Positions 44,527 to 54,091 are shown, counted from the first letter of the stretch. The stretch: DNA of 64,000 bases from Flavobacteriaceae bacterium PS02293 (GCA_029960045.1 JASCOV010000005.1:124001-188000); one strand, 5' to 3'. Numbers and translations are program-made. Notes: generated by a model not told the origin, from the sequence alone.

Positions 44527-44582
44527 ATCAAACAAGGTTACATCGAACAAAGATCGAACATACTATACACAAGCATCGAACA
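44527..44582. repeat. Helically spaced ATCGAACA direct repeats
   Basis: ATCGAACA occurs at 44542, 44553 and 44575, that is 11 and 22 bp apart, with a variant ATCAAACA at 44527. They lie in the 242-bp gap between rnhB and the helicase-nuclease gene, upstream of a weak CATTTTTG promoter-like box at 44608. The spacing of one and two helical turns fits protein binding on one DNA face. Role is inference. Confidence 0.6.
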
Positions 44583-44700
44583 AATCCAACTTAATTTTTT
44601 ACACTTGCATTTTTGTATTTCTCCAGCATTTTATCTTTTGACTTTCATTCTTGTTTCTTTCCCCGTGATTCCCGTATCTTAGTCCTCTTATTTTGTGACT

Positions 44701-47700
44701 ATGCAAAACTCATACACCGTCATCAACGCCTCTGCTGGCTCTGGCAAAACTTACCGTTTGGTCCAGAGTTTACTAATGATTTGCCTTCGATTTCCAAATC
44801 AATCAGATTCCATAAGAACAATTCTGGCATTGACTTTTACCAACAAAGCGGCCAAAGAAATGAAGGAAAGAATCCTCTTCTATCTAGGCGAATTTGTAAA
44901 AGAAAACTATTCCGAAAATCAAGATTTGAAGAACATTCAGGAAGCATTGGTAAATCAAGGTTACAAGATTACACTCGACGATTTGCATCACCGTTCGCAG
45001 AAAGTCCTCGATTATATTTTGCACCACTACTCGACTTTGAACATTGGGACGATTGACAAGTTCAATTCCAGATTGGTCAAGAGTTTTTCTTACGAATTGG
45101 GATTGGCGCAGAACTTCAATCTGGAGATTCAGCCGGAACCTTATTTGATTGAAGCGGTAGACAAAATGCTGGACGAAATTGGCGAAGACGAAACGGTTTC
45201 CGACGCTTTTATGGATTACGTCAATTATAATCTGGATAATAATGAGCGCGTCAACCTCAATCAAACGCTTTACAATTCGGCGAAGAAATTTGTGAGCGAC
45301 GTGCATTACAAACCTTTGCAGGACAATAAGGATTTTGAATGGGAAGCGTATGAAAACAAGAAAAACGAACTTCGGGAAACCATTAAAAATCTAAAATCAG
45401 AATCCCTTGAAATTGCTAAAAAAGCTTTGGAATTAATAAAAAGCAGAGATATCGAGATTGAGGATTTTGCGAGTGGAAAAAGTGGAATCGGTGGATTCTT
45501 TGTCAATATTCTCGAGTTTCATAAAATTAAGGATAAGAAATTTCCATTCCCAACAACGTCTGAAGATTCGAAGATTGAAACCTTCCTAAAAGGCGCTTCC
45601 ACAAAGGGAAAGCACAAGCAAGCCGAAATTCAGGATATTTTACCACAATTGATTTCGTGGCGACGAGAAATTATTGATTTGTATATTAATTCTCAGAAAA
45701 AAGAAAAAGTTCTTCAGGCGATTTTGCCTTTGAAAGTGAACGCTGATATTCAGAAAAAGCTTTTGGAAATCGAGGAAGAGAACGATTTGGTTCTGCTATC
45801 TAAGTTCAATATTTTGATTAATGAAAATCTCAGAAATGAACCTTCAGCATTCATTTATGAAAAAGTTGGAACGCAGTTTCAGCATTATTTCTTTGATGAA
45901 TTTCAGGACACTTCCACGATGCAATGGCAGAATTTTCTTCCACTTCGGGACAACAGCATTACTTCCGATGACACGAGTTTTACCATCGTTGGCGACCCGA
46001 AACAGAGCATCTACAGATTTCGTGGTGGCGAAAGTGAATTGATGCTCAACATCATTAATAAAAAAGAAATCACGCCGAAATTTGCAACGGCTGAAAACCT
46101 TGGTTTCAATTGGCGAAGTGCGAAGAACATTGTCGATTTTAATAACAAACTGTACGATTTTATGTCCGGCGATTTGAGTGATGAACATCGGAAAATATTC
46201 GGAGAAAACGCACTACAAGAATCAAAATCTAAGTTGGAAGGTCGCGTGAAAATTCATCTTTTGGAAAACTCGACAAAGAATATTTTCTACGATGAAACAG
46301 TGGCGAAAATGCAAAATGACATTCAGGAAAGTCTGGACAATGGTTTTGATTTTTCTGATATTACGATTCTTTGTAGAGGAAATTCTGACATTTTTAATTA
46401 TTCTCAGCTTTTGGGAAATTTGAAAGTTATTTATAAAGGAAAAGAAACTTATATCAAAACGATTTCTGAGAAAGGTTTGACCTTGGACTTAGCCTTTACC
46501 ATAAAAGCTTTGATTGAGTTTCTGAAATGGAATCTCGTTCCGAAAAATCGTCAGTTTTTAGTTAAAATGATGTACTTTCTGAATGTTTCTGGAAGAATTA
46601 CAATGACGGATTTCACATCGGAAATCAGAGAGATTTTGAAGTTCGAAAACAAGAAAGACATTGAAGATTTCATTAATGAAAAATATAATGTAACGCTGAT
46701 TCAGAAAGATATTCCTCAACTTAATCTTTACAATTTCATTGAATATTACGTTCACGAATTCTCGGTTGAAAATAAAGAAACCGATTTCCTTCTGAATTTC
46801 TTGGAAATGCTTCACAATTACACGCAAAATACAGGCGCAACGCTGAAAGAATTTCTGAAATATTGGGATGATGAAGCTTCGAAAATCAGTATTCAGGCGA
46901 GTGAAAATGTAGATGCGATTCAAATTATGACCATTCACAAAGCGAAAGGTCTGGAATTCCCCATCGTCTTCATCCCGATGAGGAATGAAAACAGCGACAA
47001 AAAATTCTCGGAATGGTTTGATTTGGGAAGCGAAGATGAACTTAAAACTGTAATTCTGAATCAATTCTCTCCCGAACTGGAAAGGTATGATGAAGAATTG
47101 GCGGGTTTTAATTTGATTAATTCTTACCGAAATAAAATCGATAGGTTTTGCATTCAATATGTGGCGACAACAAGACCTGTGGAACAGCTTTTCTTCTATC
47201 TGGAAAAGCCTAATAAATCTGCAAATCATCTGGAATTATTTGATTTTGCAAGTCAATTTCAACCAACTGAAAATGGCGAATTATTAGATTCATTTGATGT
47301 TTATGAAACCTCAGCAGAGTCATTAATAAAACAAAAACGCAAGGAGAAAAAAGAATATCTCTCCGAAAACATCAGCTCGATTTCTCAAAAAACAGAGAAA
47401 GCTTCGAATATTGAAATTGCGACCTCATCCAAAAGTTATCAAAACCGGGTGGAACACGTGAGAATGGGAATTTTCACGCACGAAATTCTATCAAAAATTA
47501 AAACTAAAAAAGATGTTTTGAAAGTTCTGAATTCTTATTTATTAGAAGGAACAATTACTGCTGAGGAAAAAACATCAATTTTGGAACGCATTGAGAATAT
47601 CATTAATGATAATAATTACAATTCTTATTTTGCAGAAAACCTAAACATTATCAACGAAAGAGATATGCTTTCTGTGGAAGATGGAACGTCGAAAACTTAT

Positions 47701-47859
47701 CGTCCGGACAGATTAATAAAGACAAAAGATGGCTTCATCATCGTAGATTTCAAAACCGGAAGTGAGAAGGAAAAAGACCAAAAACAGGTTGCACTTTACA
47801 AAGAAAAGCTGGAGCAATTTGGGGAGAAGGTTTTGAAGACGGATGTGATTTATATTTAA
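44701..47859 (+). CDS. UvrD-type helicase with C-terminal RecB nuclease (AddA/RecB-like)
   Basis: 1052 residues from the ATG at 44701 (the frame is open to a GTG at 44695). Superfamily 1 motifs: NASAGSGKTYRLVQ, LALTFTNKAAKEMKERI, FFDEFQDTSTMQWQN, GDPKQSIYRFRGGE, TIHKAKGLEFPIVFIP and YVATTRPVEQLFF. The C-terminal nuclease has H in GIFTHEILSK and the D...DFKTG motif (PDRLIKTKDGFIIVDFKTG). It should unwind and degrade double-strand DNA ends for recombination. The partner (AddB-like) would normally lie next to it, but none is visible here. AddA is the closest name; RecB is possible. Confidence 0.9.
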   Translation: MQNSYTVINASAGSGKTYRLVQSLLMICLRFPNQSDSIRTILALTFTNKAAKEMKERILFYLGEFVKENYSENQDLKNIQEALVNQGYKITLDDLHHRSQKVLDYILHHYSTLNIGTIDKFNSRLVKSFSYELGLAQNFNLEIQPEPYLIEAVDKMLDEIGEDETVSDAFMDYVNYNLDNNERVNLNQTLYNSAKKFVSDVHYKPLQDNKDFEWEAYENKKNELRETIKNLKSESLEIAKKALELIKSRDIEIEDFASGKSGIGGFFVNILEFHKIKDKKFPFPTTSEDSKIETFLKGASTKGKHKQAEIQDILPQLISWRREIIDLYINSQKKEKVLQAILPLKVNADIQKKLLEIEEENDLVLLSKFNILINENLRNEPSAFIYEKVGTQFQHYFFDEFQDTSTMQWQNFLPLRDNSITSDDTSFTIVGDPKQSIYRFRGGESELMLNIINKKEITPKFATAENLGFNWRSAKNIVDFNNKLYDFMSGDLSDEHRKIFGENALQESKSKLEGRVKIHLLENSTKNIFYDETVAKMQNDIQESLDNGFDFSDITILCRGNSDIFNYSQLLGNLKVIYKGKETYIKTISEKGLTLDLAFTIKALIEFLKWNLVPKNRQFLVKMMYFLNVSGRITMTDFTSEIREILKFENKKDIEDFINEKYNVTLIQKDIPQLNLYNFIEYYVHEFSVENKETDFLLNFLEMLHNYTQNTGATLKEFLKYWDDEASKISIQASENVDAIQIMTIHKAKGLEFPIVFIPMRNENSDKKFSEWFDLGSEDELKTVILNQFSPELERYDEELAGFNLINSYRNKIDRFCIQYVATTRPVEQLFFYLEKPNKSANHLELFDFASQFQPTENGELLDSFDVYETSAESLIKQKRKEKKEYLSENISSISQKTEKASNIEIATSSKSYQNRVEHVRMGIFTHEILSKIKTKKDVLKVLNSYLLEGTITAEEKTSILERIENIINDNNYNSYFAENLNIINERDMLSVEDGTSKTYRPDRLIKTKDGFIIVDFKTGSEKEKDQKQVALYKEKLEQFGEKVLKTDVIYI

Positions 47860-47968
47860 GTTAGAAATTCAGGTCGCATCTACGGCGCTTAGCTCAATAA
47901 TCTATACCATTGCTATTAACAGGTCGTCGCTCTGCGACTTTATAAATATTATCTTGAAGTATATTGAA

Positions 47969-48004
47969 AGCAAAATCCCGAGAAGTAATTCCCGGGATTT
48001 TGCT
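47969..48004. terminator. Bidirectional terminator after the helicase-nuclease gene
   Basis: A 12-bp perfect stem AGCAAAATCCCG (47969-47980) and CGGGATTTTGCT (47993-48004), followed by T runs on the plus strand. It ends 4 bp before the convergent gene. Confidence 0.9.
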
Positions 48005-48007
48005 TTT

Positions 48008-49981
48008 TTATTTTTTAACAGCTGTTACAACTTGACCTTCCATCTTCGTAATATTATCGAATATCTGTTTGAAAGCAGGATAATATTCTTTTGGATAAAC
48101 GGGATCTTCAACAGTTGTAGTGGTTTCCACAGTTAGCTTATTACCTTCTTGTGTTACTTTGTAAACGTATTGAATGGCACTGTCTTCTGTTCTGAATTTT
48201 TTGGATTTCGGAACGTTTTCGAAAATGTAGCCATCAGGTAAAGTAATTGTAACTTTTTTGATTTTGTCGTAGCCAGTGTAGAGTTCTATTGGTGATCTTC
48301 TCTCGTCTGACTGATCAAATTGATGAGACTTACTGTATAGAAATAATAGTGGATTGAATACAAATTTGCCGCCAATACCATCTACAAAAGTATCGGAATT
48401 AAAATCAAAAACTGTTTGAAAGTCATTATTGTCAAGCAATTCTGTTTTGACATTGGTAAAGGGAAAGGTGTATCGGTCTTTATAAGATTCTTTCTGATAA
48501 GCGGTTTTGTCTTCCTCATATTTTTCATTATTCATCATTGCATACAACTTGGTATCTTTATCCGAAAATGAGCCTTGTATCGTTCCATCCGTATTGAGTT
48601 TTGCATCGACTGTGAGGTAAGTTGTACTTTTTTCAGGACAGAAGATATTGACTCTCTTTGCTTCTTTATCAGTCATTACATAGCCTTTGTAATTAAGTGC
48701 AGCTGGGCGGATAAGATTGGGAACTGTCATTTTGGAGGTTGCATCGTAGACAATAAACTTTCCTCCAATTTCCAAGCTTGCCAAAACATAATTGAGCTGA
48801 TTGATAGATGGTGAATAATCCAACAAAATACCTCGCCCTATTGTAGACAAAACCACTGGTTGAGCATCCAGACCAGCACTTCGCATCAGTAAAACCATCA
48901 ATAGATTAATCTCACCAGAACTTCCTACTTTGGTTTCTAAAAGATTCTTAATTCCTTTTCCGTCTTCTGCGCCTACTGTATAATTATTATTCCAAGTATA
49001 ATTCTTCTGAACAAATTTTAGTATTGCTGCAGCTCTTTCTTCCTGAATTGTTATACTTTTAATATCTGCAGGGAGAAGCTCTTTTACATAAGATTTCTTT
49101 TTCAGTTGTTCTCCAAAATATTCTGATTCGTATAGTTGTTTACGAATATCAGTCCAAGTGACTGCATAGGATTTGAATCCGCCGGTTGAAATACTTCCTG
49201 GTGCAGAAACATCAGATCTTATAATATTAGTCGAGTTAAGTTCTGCTCTGATGGATGTTCTGTAATTATCTAAATTATGGGCATATTTTTCATCTCTAAA
49301 AGGTGCTATATTTTCAAACCCATAACGGTAAGTGTAGTAATCGCCACCATAGATATTTTTATCGGCCACCTCTCTGTTTTTTGGAATCAAACTTCCTTTG
49401 TAATCGATATTAAATCCAAGGTATTTTGGAAAGTCAAATACATAATCGAAGCGGCGTGTAGGAACGTTATCTTCTACCGTGATTTTATCTACAGACGAGA
49501 CGTAAGGCGATAGGACAGAATATTTGTATTCTACAACAGAACCATCTTTTACGTTTTCAAACGCAAATTTCGTAACTGTATAGTTTTTAGATTCTTTGGA
49601 TTTGTATTTTGAGTTTTTTTCGACTGTTGTAGTTTCGACTTTGTCGTTTACAAGATTGTAAGTCAACACTTTGAGAGAAGTAACTCTTTCTGATTTGTTG
49701 TTTTTACCGTCATAAGTATAGATTTCCTGATTCAGGAATTTTTCTGCCTGATCTTTTTTATAAATTTTCACACGGCTCACAACATCCATATTTAAATCCC
49801 CATCGGTTATGTAATAATGATATGATTTGTAAAGGATTTCTGCTGCTTCAGAAGGATTTTTTGCATAAATGGTAGATTTCAAATCATTGTTGTCCAACTT
49901 CGGAAGATCCAGGAATTTATACTGTGCGAAAATTGGCAGAATTGCACAGGTTAATACTAATTGTAAAATTTTAGTTTTCAT
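48008..49981 (-). CDS. Exported DUF3857/transglutaminase-like protein, degenerate active site
   Basis: 657 residues. Signal peptide to about residue 20 (TCAILPIFAQ). DUF3857 beta domain (about 60-260: YTYRYGFENIAPFRDE), transglutaminase-like region (about 315-420) and a C-terminal beta region. Aligned with the neighbour at 49994, the catalytic Cys is Ser355 (KVGSSGEI) and the His is Tyr398 (QLNYVL), while D413 (VYDATS) is kept. It is therefore probably not a working thiol enzyme. Located in the periplasm or outer surface; function unknown. It lies 12 nt after its paralogue, so they are cotranscribed. Confidence 0.88.
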   Translation of the reverse strand: MKTKILQLVLTCAILPIFAQYKFLDLPKLDNNDLKSTIYAKNPSEAAEILYKSYHYYITDGDLNMDVVSRVKIYKKDQAEKFLNQEIYTYDGKNNKSERVTSLKVLTYNLVNDKVETTTVEKNSKYKSKESKNYTVTKFAFENVKDGSVVEYKYSVLSPYVSSVDKITVEDNVPTRRFDYVFDFPKYLGFNIDYKGSLIPKNREVADKNIYGGDYYTYRYGFENIAPFRDEKYAHNLDNYRTSIRAELNSTNIIRSDVSAPGSISTGGFKSYAVTWTDIRKQLYESEYFGEQLKKKSYVKELLPADIKSITIQEERAAAILKFVQKNYTWNNNYTVGAEDGKGIKNLLETKVGSSGEINLLMVLLMRSAGLDAQPVVLSTIGRGILLDYSPSINQLNYVLASLEIGGKFIVYDATSKMTVPNLIRPAALNYKGYVMTDKEAKRVNIFCPEKSTTYLTVDAKLNTDGTIQGSFSDKDTKLYAMMNNEKYEEDKTAYQKESYKDRYTFPFTNVKTELLDNNDFQTVFDFNSDTFVDGIGGKFVFNPLLFLYSKSHQFDQSDERRSPIELYTGYDKIKKVTITLPDGYIFENVPKSKKFRTEDSAIQYVYKVTQEGNKLTVETTTTVEDPVYPKEYYPAFKQIFDNITKMEGQVVTAVKK

Positions 49982-49993
49982 TATTTGGTTAGT

Positions 49994-51877
49994 TTATAGT
50001 TTGGTTATTAGGATTTTGGTATGATCTATTTTATTGGTTTTTTTTCTGAAATTAATATAATCCAAAATTTTGTCCGAAGAGAAAGTTCCCTTCTTTAGCA
50101 TAAATTTTCTTTTGACCAATAGTTTTTTATCTTGAGGAATGAATTCCATAGAAAAGCTTCCAAACTCCGACTCAATCTTAACTGGCGCTATGGATTCTGA
50201 AAATTTGTAAGTGTCTGGAATTGTATATTCTATTTCGTAATCATCTGTAAACCCAAATGGAATTTCAATCGGAAGTTTCCTGTCTGCGCTTTCCAAATGG
50301 AAATCAGAATCCAAAAAAGGAATCGCTCGGAAATAAATATCAGATCCTAAAGATTTGGAGTAATTGTCGGCTTTGAAATTGAGATCAAAATTGATCTTTG
50401 CCTCACTTCTGTCATTAGTCAAATTGGCCAAATCAATATTGGAAAATTGTAGATAATCGTAGCGTCTTTTTAATGCATCTTTCTGATCAGTAGGTGAGAG
50501 TGAAATCAAGGGCAGAAACATATCGTACATTCCGCCGGAAAAATTAAAATTGGAGGAAACATTCAAGGTATTGTCAGAAGAGATATTGGCTTTAATTCTT
50601 AAAACTTCTCTATTGTTTTCTGATAGTGATTTTGGTGTATCGATGATTTCGGCTGTGTTATCTTTGACCATAATCACATTCCTGTCCATCGTTCCATAAG
50701 TTAAATGATTGAATGCAATATTCTGAGACGTGTTTTCCAGCCAGATATTTCCATTTTCTGTGGGAATACAAAGAATTACGTGATTCCCGTCCATTCGTGG
50801 AAAATCTTTATCAAAAACCTTAGCCGTCTTATCACTGTAAATCACTGAATAGTAAGACGGAATTCCTGCTGCTTTTAGCAACACTCTCATATAATTCGTC
50901 AGGGCTTTGCAATCGCCATAGCCTTTTTTTCTCACATCATCTGCGGGCATAGGCTGCCAACCTCCAATTCCAATGGCTACAAAAACATAACGCGTTTTGC
51001 TTTGCATGTATTGGTAAATCTTTTGGACTTTTTCCGAAACAGTTCCCGTGAGATTAAGCGCATTAACTTCCTGCTGAATTTCCGGAGTAATGACGGAAAC
51101 AGGTTCCAGCAAGCCTTTGTACCAATTTGCAAAACTATTCCAGTTGGAAAAATCGCCACAAATACCTTTCAGGCAAGCCTTGTCTAATGCAAATTCTACT
51201 TTGGATACAACAACCCTTTGGTCTGGCGAGTAACTTTCATCCTTATAAGCCGGAAGATTTTTGTAGGAAGCTTTCAAAAAGTTATCTGATTCCAAAATTT
51301 CTGCTTTACCGAAAGATGCTTCCGTTACTTTTTTACGAAGCTTAATGCCAGATTCATTTTTGAATTCGACACTCCAGTTTTGTACAGAAACATTCTCGTC
51401 CATATATGGCTGCAAAACTGGCAGAAATACGGTGTCTGACGATCGTTCTGTGTAAGAAGTTTCTATGGTGTAAGGATAAATTGGCTGTACAATCCTCATT
51501 CGCAAAACTCTGTCATCGGAGTACAAATAAGAGTCGTCTGATTGGCTTACGTCATTCAAATCACTTTTTGAGTAAGTCTTAATCTGCTTTCCGTTTTCAT
51601 CCAGAACCTTGATTTTAATATCAGAGATTTTACTGTATTTATCGTAAGGAATATAAACGTAAGAACCGTCTTCACCAGCTTTATTTAATATTGAGATAAT
51701 AATTTTCTTTTTTAATTCAATATTATTTTCGGCTTTGATGACATATTCAGAACTGATATTACGAACTACATAATTTGCATCTTTCTTAAGTTCTTCCGGA
51801 ATTTCTGAGATAGCGTAATTCTGTGAAAATGTCTTGATGGACATTAACACAATTAGGGTTATTAGTTTTTTCATCAT
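49994..51877 (-). CDS. Exported DUF3857/transglutaminase-like protein
   Basis: 627 residues; a second ATG at 51874 is equally possible. Signal peptide about 1-19 (TLIVLMSIKTFSQ), DUF3857 domain (about 45-230), transglutaminase-like domain with C323 in GYGDCKAL, H366 in GNHVIL and E381 in WLENTSQ where Asp is usual, then a C-terminal beta domain. Papain-like transglutaminase folds include cross-linking enzymes and peptidases; the substrate is unknown. It precedes the degenerate paralogue by 12 nt. Confidence 0.89.
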   Translation of the reverse strand: MMKKLITLIVLMSIKTFSQNYAISEIPEELKKDANYVVRNISSEYVIKAENNIELKKKIIISILNKAGEDGSYVYIPYDKYSKISDIKIKVLDENGKQIKTYSKSDLNDVSQSDDSYLYSDDRVLRMRIVQPIYPYTIETSYTERSSDTVFLPVLQPYMDENVSVQNWSVEFKNESGIKLRKKVTEASFGKAEILESDNFLKASYKNLPAYKDESYSPDQRVVVSKVEFALDKACLKGICGDFSNWNSFANWYKGLLEPVSVITPEIQQEVNALNLTGTVSEKVQKIYQYMQSKTRYVFVAIGIGGWQPMPADDVRKKGYGDCKALTNYMRVLLKAAGIPSYYSVIYSDKTAKVFDKDFPRMDGNHVILCIPTENGNIWLENTSQNIAFNHLTYGTMDRNVIMVKDNTAEIIDTPKSLSENNREVLRIKANISSDNTLNVSSNFNFSGGMYDMFLPLISLSPTDQKDALKRRYDYLQFSNIDLANLTNDRSEAKINFDLNFKADNYSKSLGSDIYFRAIPFLDSDFHLESADRKLPIEIPFGFTDDYEIEYTIPDTYKFSESIAPVKIESEFGSFSMEFIPQDKKLLVKRKFMLKKGTFSSDKILDYINFRKKTNKIDHTKILITKL

Positions 51878-51888
51878 TCAAAAAAAGA

Positions 51889-52398
51889 TCAATTAGCAGC
51901 AGCCGGCACAAAAACTCTTTGTGATAATTCCTGATCAAAAAGATATAATGCAGAAGGATTGTCACAAACCATTTTGATTTTTGTAACGTACTGAGATGCG
52001 CTGGCTTCTTCTTCTACTTGTTCATTGATAAACCATTGTAGAAAAGATGTTGTAGCAAAATCACTTTCCTCATTAGCATTTTTAACAATATTAAAGATAC
52101 TTTTCGTCACGATTTTTTCGTGTTCCAAAGCTTTTTCAAAAATATCTGTAGCATTATCAAATTCGTGTGGTGGTTTTGGAATCTCTCCGATCACAATTTC
52201 TCCTCCAACATCGTTCAAGTAATCAAACATCTTATCTGCGTGCATCAATTCTTCTTTACTCTGCACTCGGAAGTAATTAGCAATCCCATCAAGATCTTTG
52301 CTGGAAAACCACGCAGACATAGAAAGGTAATATTGAGCTGCATATTGTTCTTTTGTGATTTGCTCATTGATAAGCTTTGCAATTTTTTCGGTAACCAT
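51889..52398 (-). CDS. ftnA: Ferritin
   Basis: 169 residues of the bacterial non-haem ferritin type. Ferroxidase ligands are visible: E17 in ITKEQYAAQYYLSM, E50 and H53 in KEELMHADKMF, and later Glu residues in LEHEKIV and NEQVEEEAS. It stores iron as a 24-mer in the cytoplasm. It has its own promoter box at 52439; the DUF3857 gene at 49994 begins 11 nt after its stop, so those genes may be transcribed from here too. Confidence 0.96.
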   Translation of the reverse strand: MVTEKIAKLINEQITKEQYAAQYYLSMSAWFSSKDLDGIANYFRVQSKEELMHADKMFDYLNDVGGEIVIGEIPKPPHEFDNATDIFEKALEHEKIVTKSIFNIVKNANEESDFATTSFLQWFINEQVEEEASASQYVTKIKMVCDNPSALYLFDQELSQRVFVPAAAN

Positions 52399-52438
52399 AA
52401 CTTTATATGTTTTTTATGAAATTTTAACTTTAAAAACC

Positions 52439-52446
52439 CAAATATA
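52439..52446 (-). promoter_or_regulatory. Candidate -7 box TATATTTG for ferritin
   Basis: The minus strand reads TATATTTG, an exact TAnnTTTG match 40 nt upstream of the ferritin ATG and directly after the terminator of the gene before it. Confidence 0.5.
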
Positions 52447-52453
52447 AAGAAAA

Positions 52454-52478
52454 AGAGCCGTTAAAAAATAACGACTCT
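52454..52478 (-). terminator. Terminator after the Spy/CpxP-like gene
   Basis: AGAG-C-CGTTA and TAACG-A-CTCT form a stem with one mismatch (52454-52478); the minus strand continues with TTTTTCTTT. Confidence 0.75.
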
Positions 52479-52505
52479 CTCTGAAATTAATCACTAACTA
52501 AAAAC

Positions 52506-52880
52506 TTATTTAACTACTGTTGCCTCAGCACTTTTTCTATCTTGAAATTTCTCCTTTCTTTCAGCCATTTTCTTAGCTTTCAAATCCTGGAATTTTTTGA
52601 ACTGTTCCGGTGTCAGAATCTTTTGAACTTCGGCATCATTTTCTTTCATCTTCTGAGCTCTGTCTACTCTCTTGGTTGCCATTTCAGCTTTTCTATCAGC
52701 AGCTTTAGATTCGTGTAGAGCTTTCAACTGTGCAACTTGAGCATCAGTAAGATTAAGTTCTTGCTTTAGTTTTTGAAGATGTTCAGCTTTTTTCTGAGAA
52801 TGGTCTGCTTTTGCTGTAGTTTGTGCAAATCCAAAAACTCCTAATCCAAGAAATGCTGCGCTTAAAATTAATTTTTTCAT
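52506..52880 (-). CDS. Spy/CpxP-like periplasmic protein
   Basis: 124 residues. Signal peptide about 1-19 (AAFLGLGVFGFAQ). The mature part is very basic, Lys/Glu/Ala-rich and wholly helical, with two LTxxQ motifs (LTDAQVAQLK, LTPEQFKKFQ), the mark of Spy/CpxP proteins. In E. coli these are periplasmic chaperones or stress sensors. The short form here is common in Bacteroidota (DUF4890-like). Single-gene unit. Confidence 0.83.
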   Translation of the reverse strand: MKKLILSAAFLGLGVFGFAQTTAKADHSQKKAEHLQKLKQELNLTDAQVAQLKALHESKAADRKAEMATKRVDRAQKMKENDAEVQKILTPEQFKKFQDLKAKKMAERKEKFQDRKSAEATVVK

Positions 52881-52987
52881 TTTGATTTAAATTTAATATT
52901 TGTTGTGTGTCGATTTTTATTAATCTGATTGTTTGATGTCAATTTTTAATCCAAGTTAAAATTTCAAATGATAAAGTTTGTTAAATT

Positions 52988-53908
52988 TTATCTTGAGGTA
53001 AATCTTGTTCCGGAAGTTCTGGTACTTTCGGATCTTGAATTAGAATTTCTTTGATTGTTGCTTCTGGTCTCGATCTTTCTGTCAGAATTTTGATTTTGTC
53101 TGATCCCGTTATTCTGGTTTCTTTCCATATTAATATTCGGAGATTGCGTTCTGACATTACCATTTTCATTTCGGATTCCGCCTGTATTTCGGATTCCGCC
53201 ATTATCATTTGGTCTGCTTCCTCCGTTCTGTGGATTTCTTATACCTCCGATATTATTTCCATTAGCTCCATTTCTGATTGGTTGAGTACGAATTCCGTCA
53301 TTATTTCTTGGCTGATTTATCATTCCTTGATTTCTTCCGATATTCCTGAAGCCATCTTTGAAATTTCCACGATTTACTTTATAAATATTAATATTCACAT
53401 TTCTGTAAACCGGTCTCACTGGGTATCGTCTTGCATAGAAATTAACACAACGGTTTCTGTAGAACACAAACGGACTAGCACCTCGGAAATAAACATTTTG
53501 ATAAACTACGAAGACTCTTGGTCCCAGAATATTTTGCAAAGCATAAAATCTGTCATAATACCATCTGTCCGGATTATATCTGTAGTAAGAATTCCACGCG
53601 TCATACGAAGCAAAACGATTATTAAGCATCAAAATCTGATTGATCTGAAACGGACTCAAACGGTTTTGAAAAAAGAACTGATCCCAGTTTACAGAATAAA
53701 CTGCCTTTTGATAATCATTGTAATAGCCTTGATAATACTGATCCGGATAATAATCAGTTGGGTAATTGTAATAATAATCGTCCGGATAATCATAAGAATT
53801 ATCGTAATACTCGTATCCGTTGTATTCGCTTGGGTAAGTGTCATAATAATCTTGAGAAAAAACAAAAGTTCCCAAAACTAAAGCGAGTCCTAAAAATATC
53901 TTTTTCAT
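52988..53908 (-). CDS. Exported low-complexity protein, Tyr/Asp-rich then Asn/Gly/Arg-rich
   Basis: 306 residues. Signal peptide about 1-18 (LALVLGTFVFSQ). Residues about 19-67 are almost only Tyr, Asp, Pro and Asn (DYYYNYPTDYYPDQYYQGYY); about 70-185 is a more normal segment with many aromatic residues (NRFASYDAWNSYYRYNPDRWYYDRFY); about 190-306 is Asn/Gly/Arg/Ser-rich with repeats of GGIRN. The basic, disordered tail could bind nucleic acid or polysaccharide. I do not recognise a function. The compositional bias creates a long antisense open frame that should not be taken as a gene. Confidence 0.8.
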   Translation of the reverse strand: MKKIFLGLALVLGTFVFSQDYYDTYPSEYNGYEYYDNSYDYPDDYYYNYPTDYYPDQYYQGYYNDYQKAVYSVNWDQFFFQNRLSPFQINQILMLNNRFASYDAWNSYYRYNPDRWYYDRFYALQNILGPRVFVVYQNVYFRGASPFVFYRNRCVNFYARRYPVRPVYRNVNINIYKVNRGNFKDGFRNIGRNQGMINQPRNNDGIRTQPIRNGANGNNIGGIRNPQNGGSRPNDNGGIRNTGGIRNENGNVRTQSPNINMERNQNNGIRQNQNSDRKIETRSNNQRNSNSRSESTRTSGTRFTSR

Positions 53909-54091
53909 GTTTTCTTTTATTTTAAATTAATTTTGAAAGTCAATTTTTCCTTGAAATGAAACTTTCTACCTTTTGGATATTGGATAGGATTAAAAGTTAA
54001 AATTCAAAGAATTAATATCTTCAAATTCTAAGATTAATTTAATATTAACAATTGATAATCAGTTCAATAATTTTCATTATTAAAAATAAAA

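Noticed and set aside
46558..47229. A 223-codon minus-strand frame inside the helicase-nuclease gene
   Set aside because: It overlaps helicase motifs in the other frame and has no recognisable domain or upstream signal.
53051..53881. A 276-codon open frame on the plus strand opposite the Tyr/Asp-rich exported protein
   Set aside because: It is a by-product of the biased codons of the minus-strand gene: the product is an unnatural Ile/Ser-rich string with no signal or motif, whereas the minus frame has a signal peptide.
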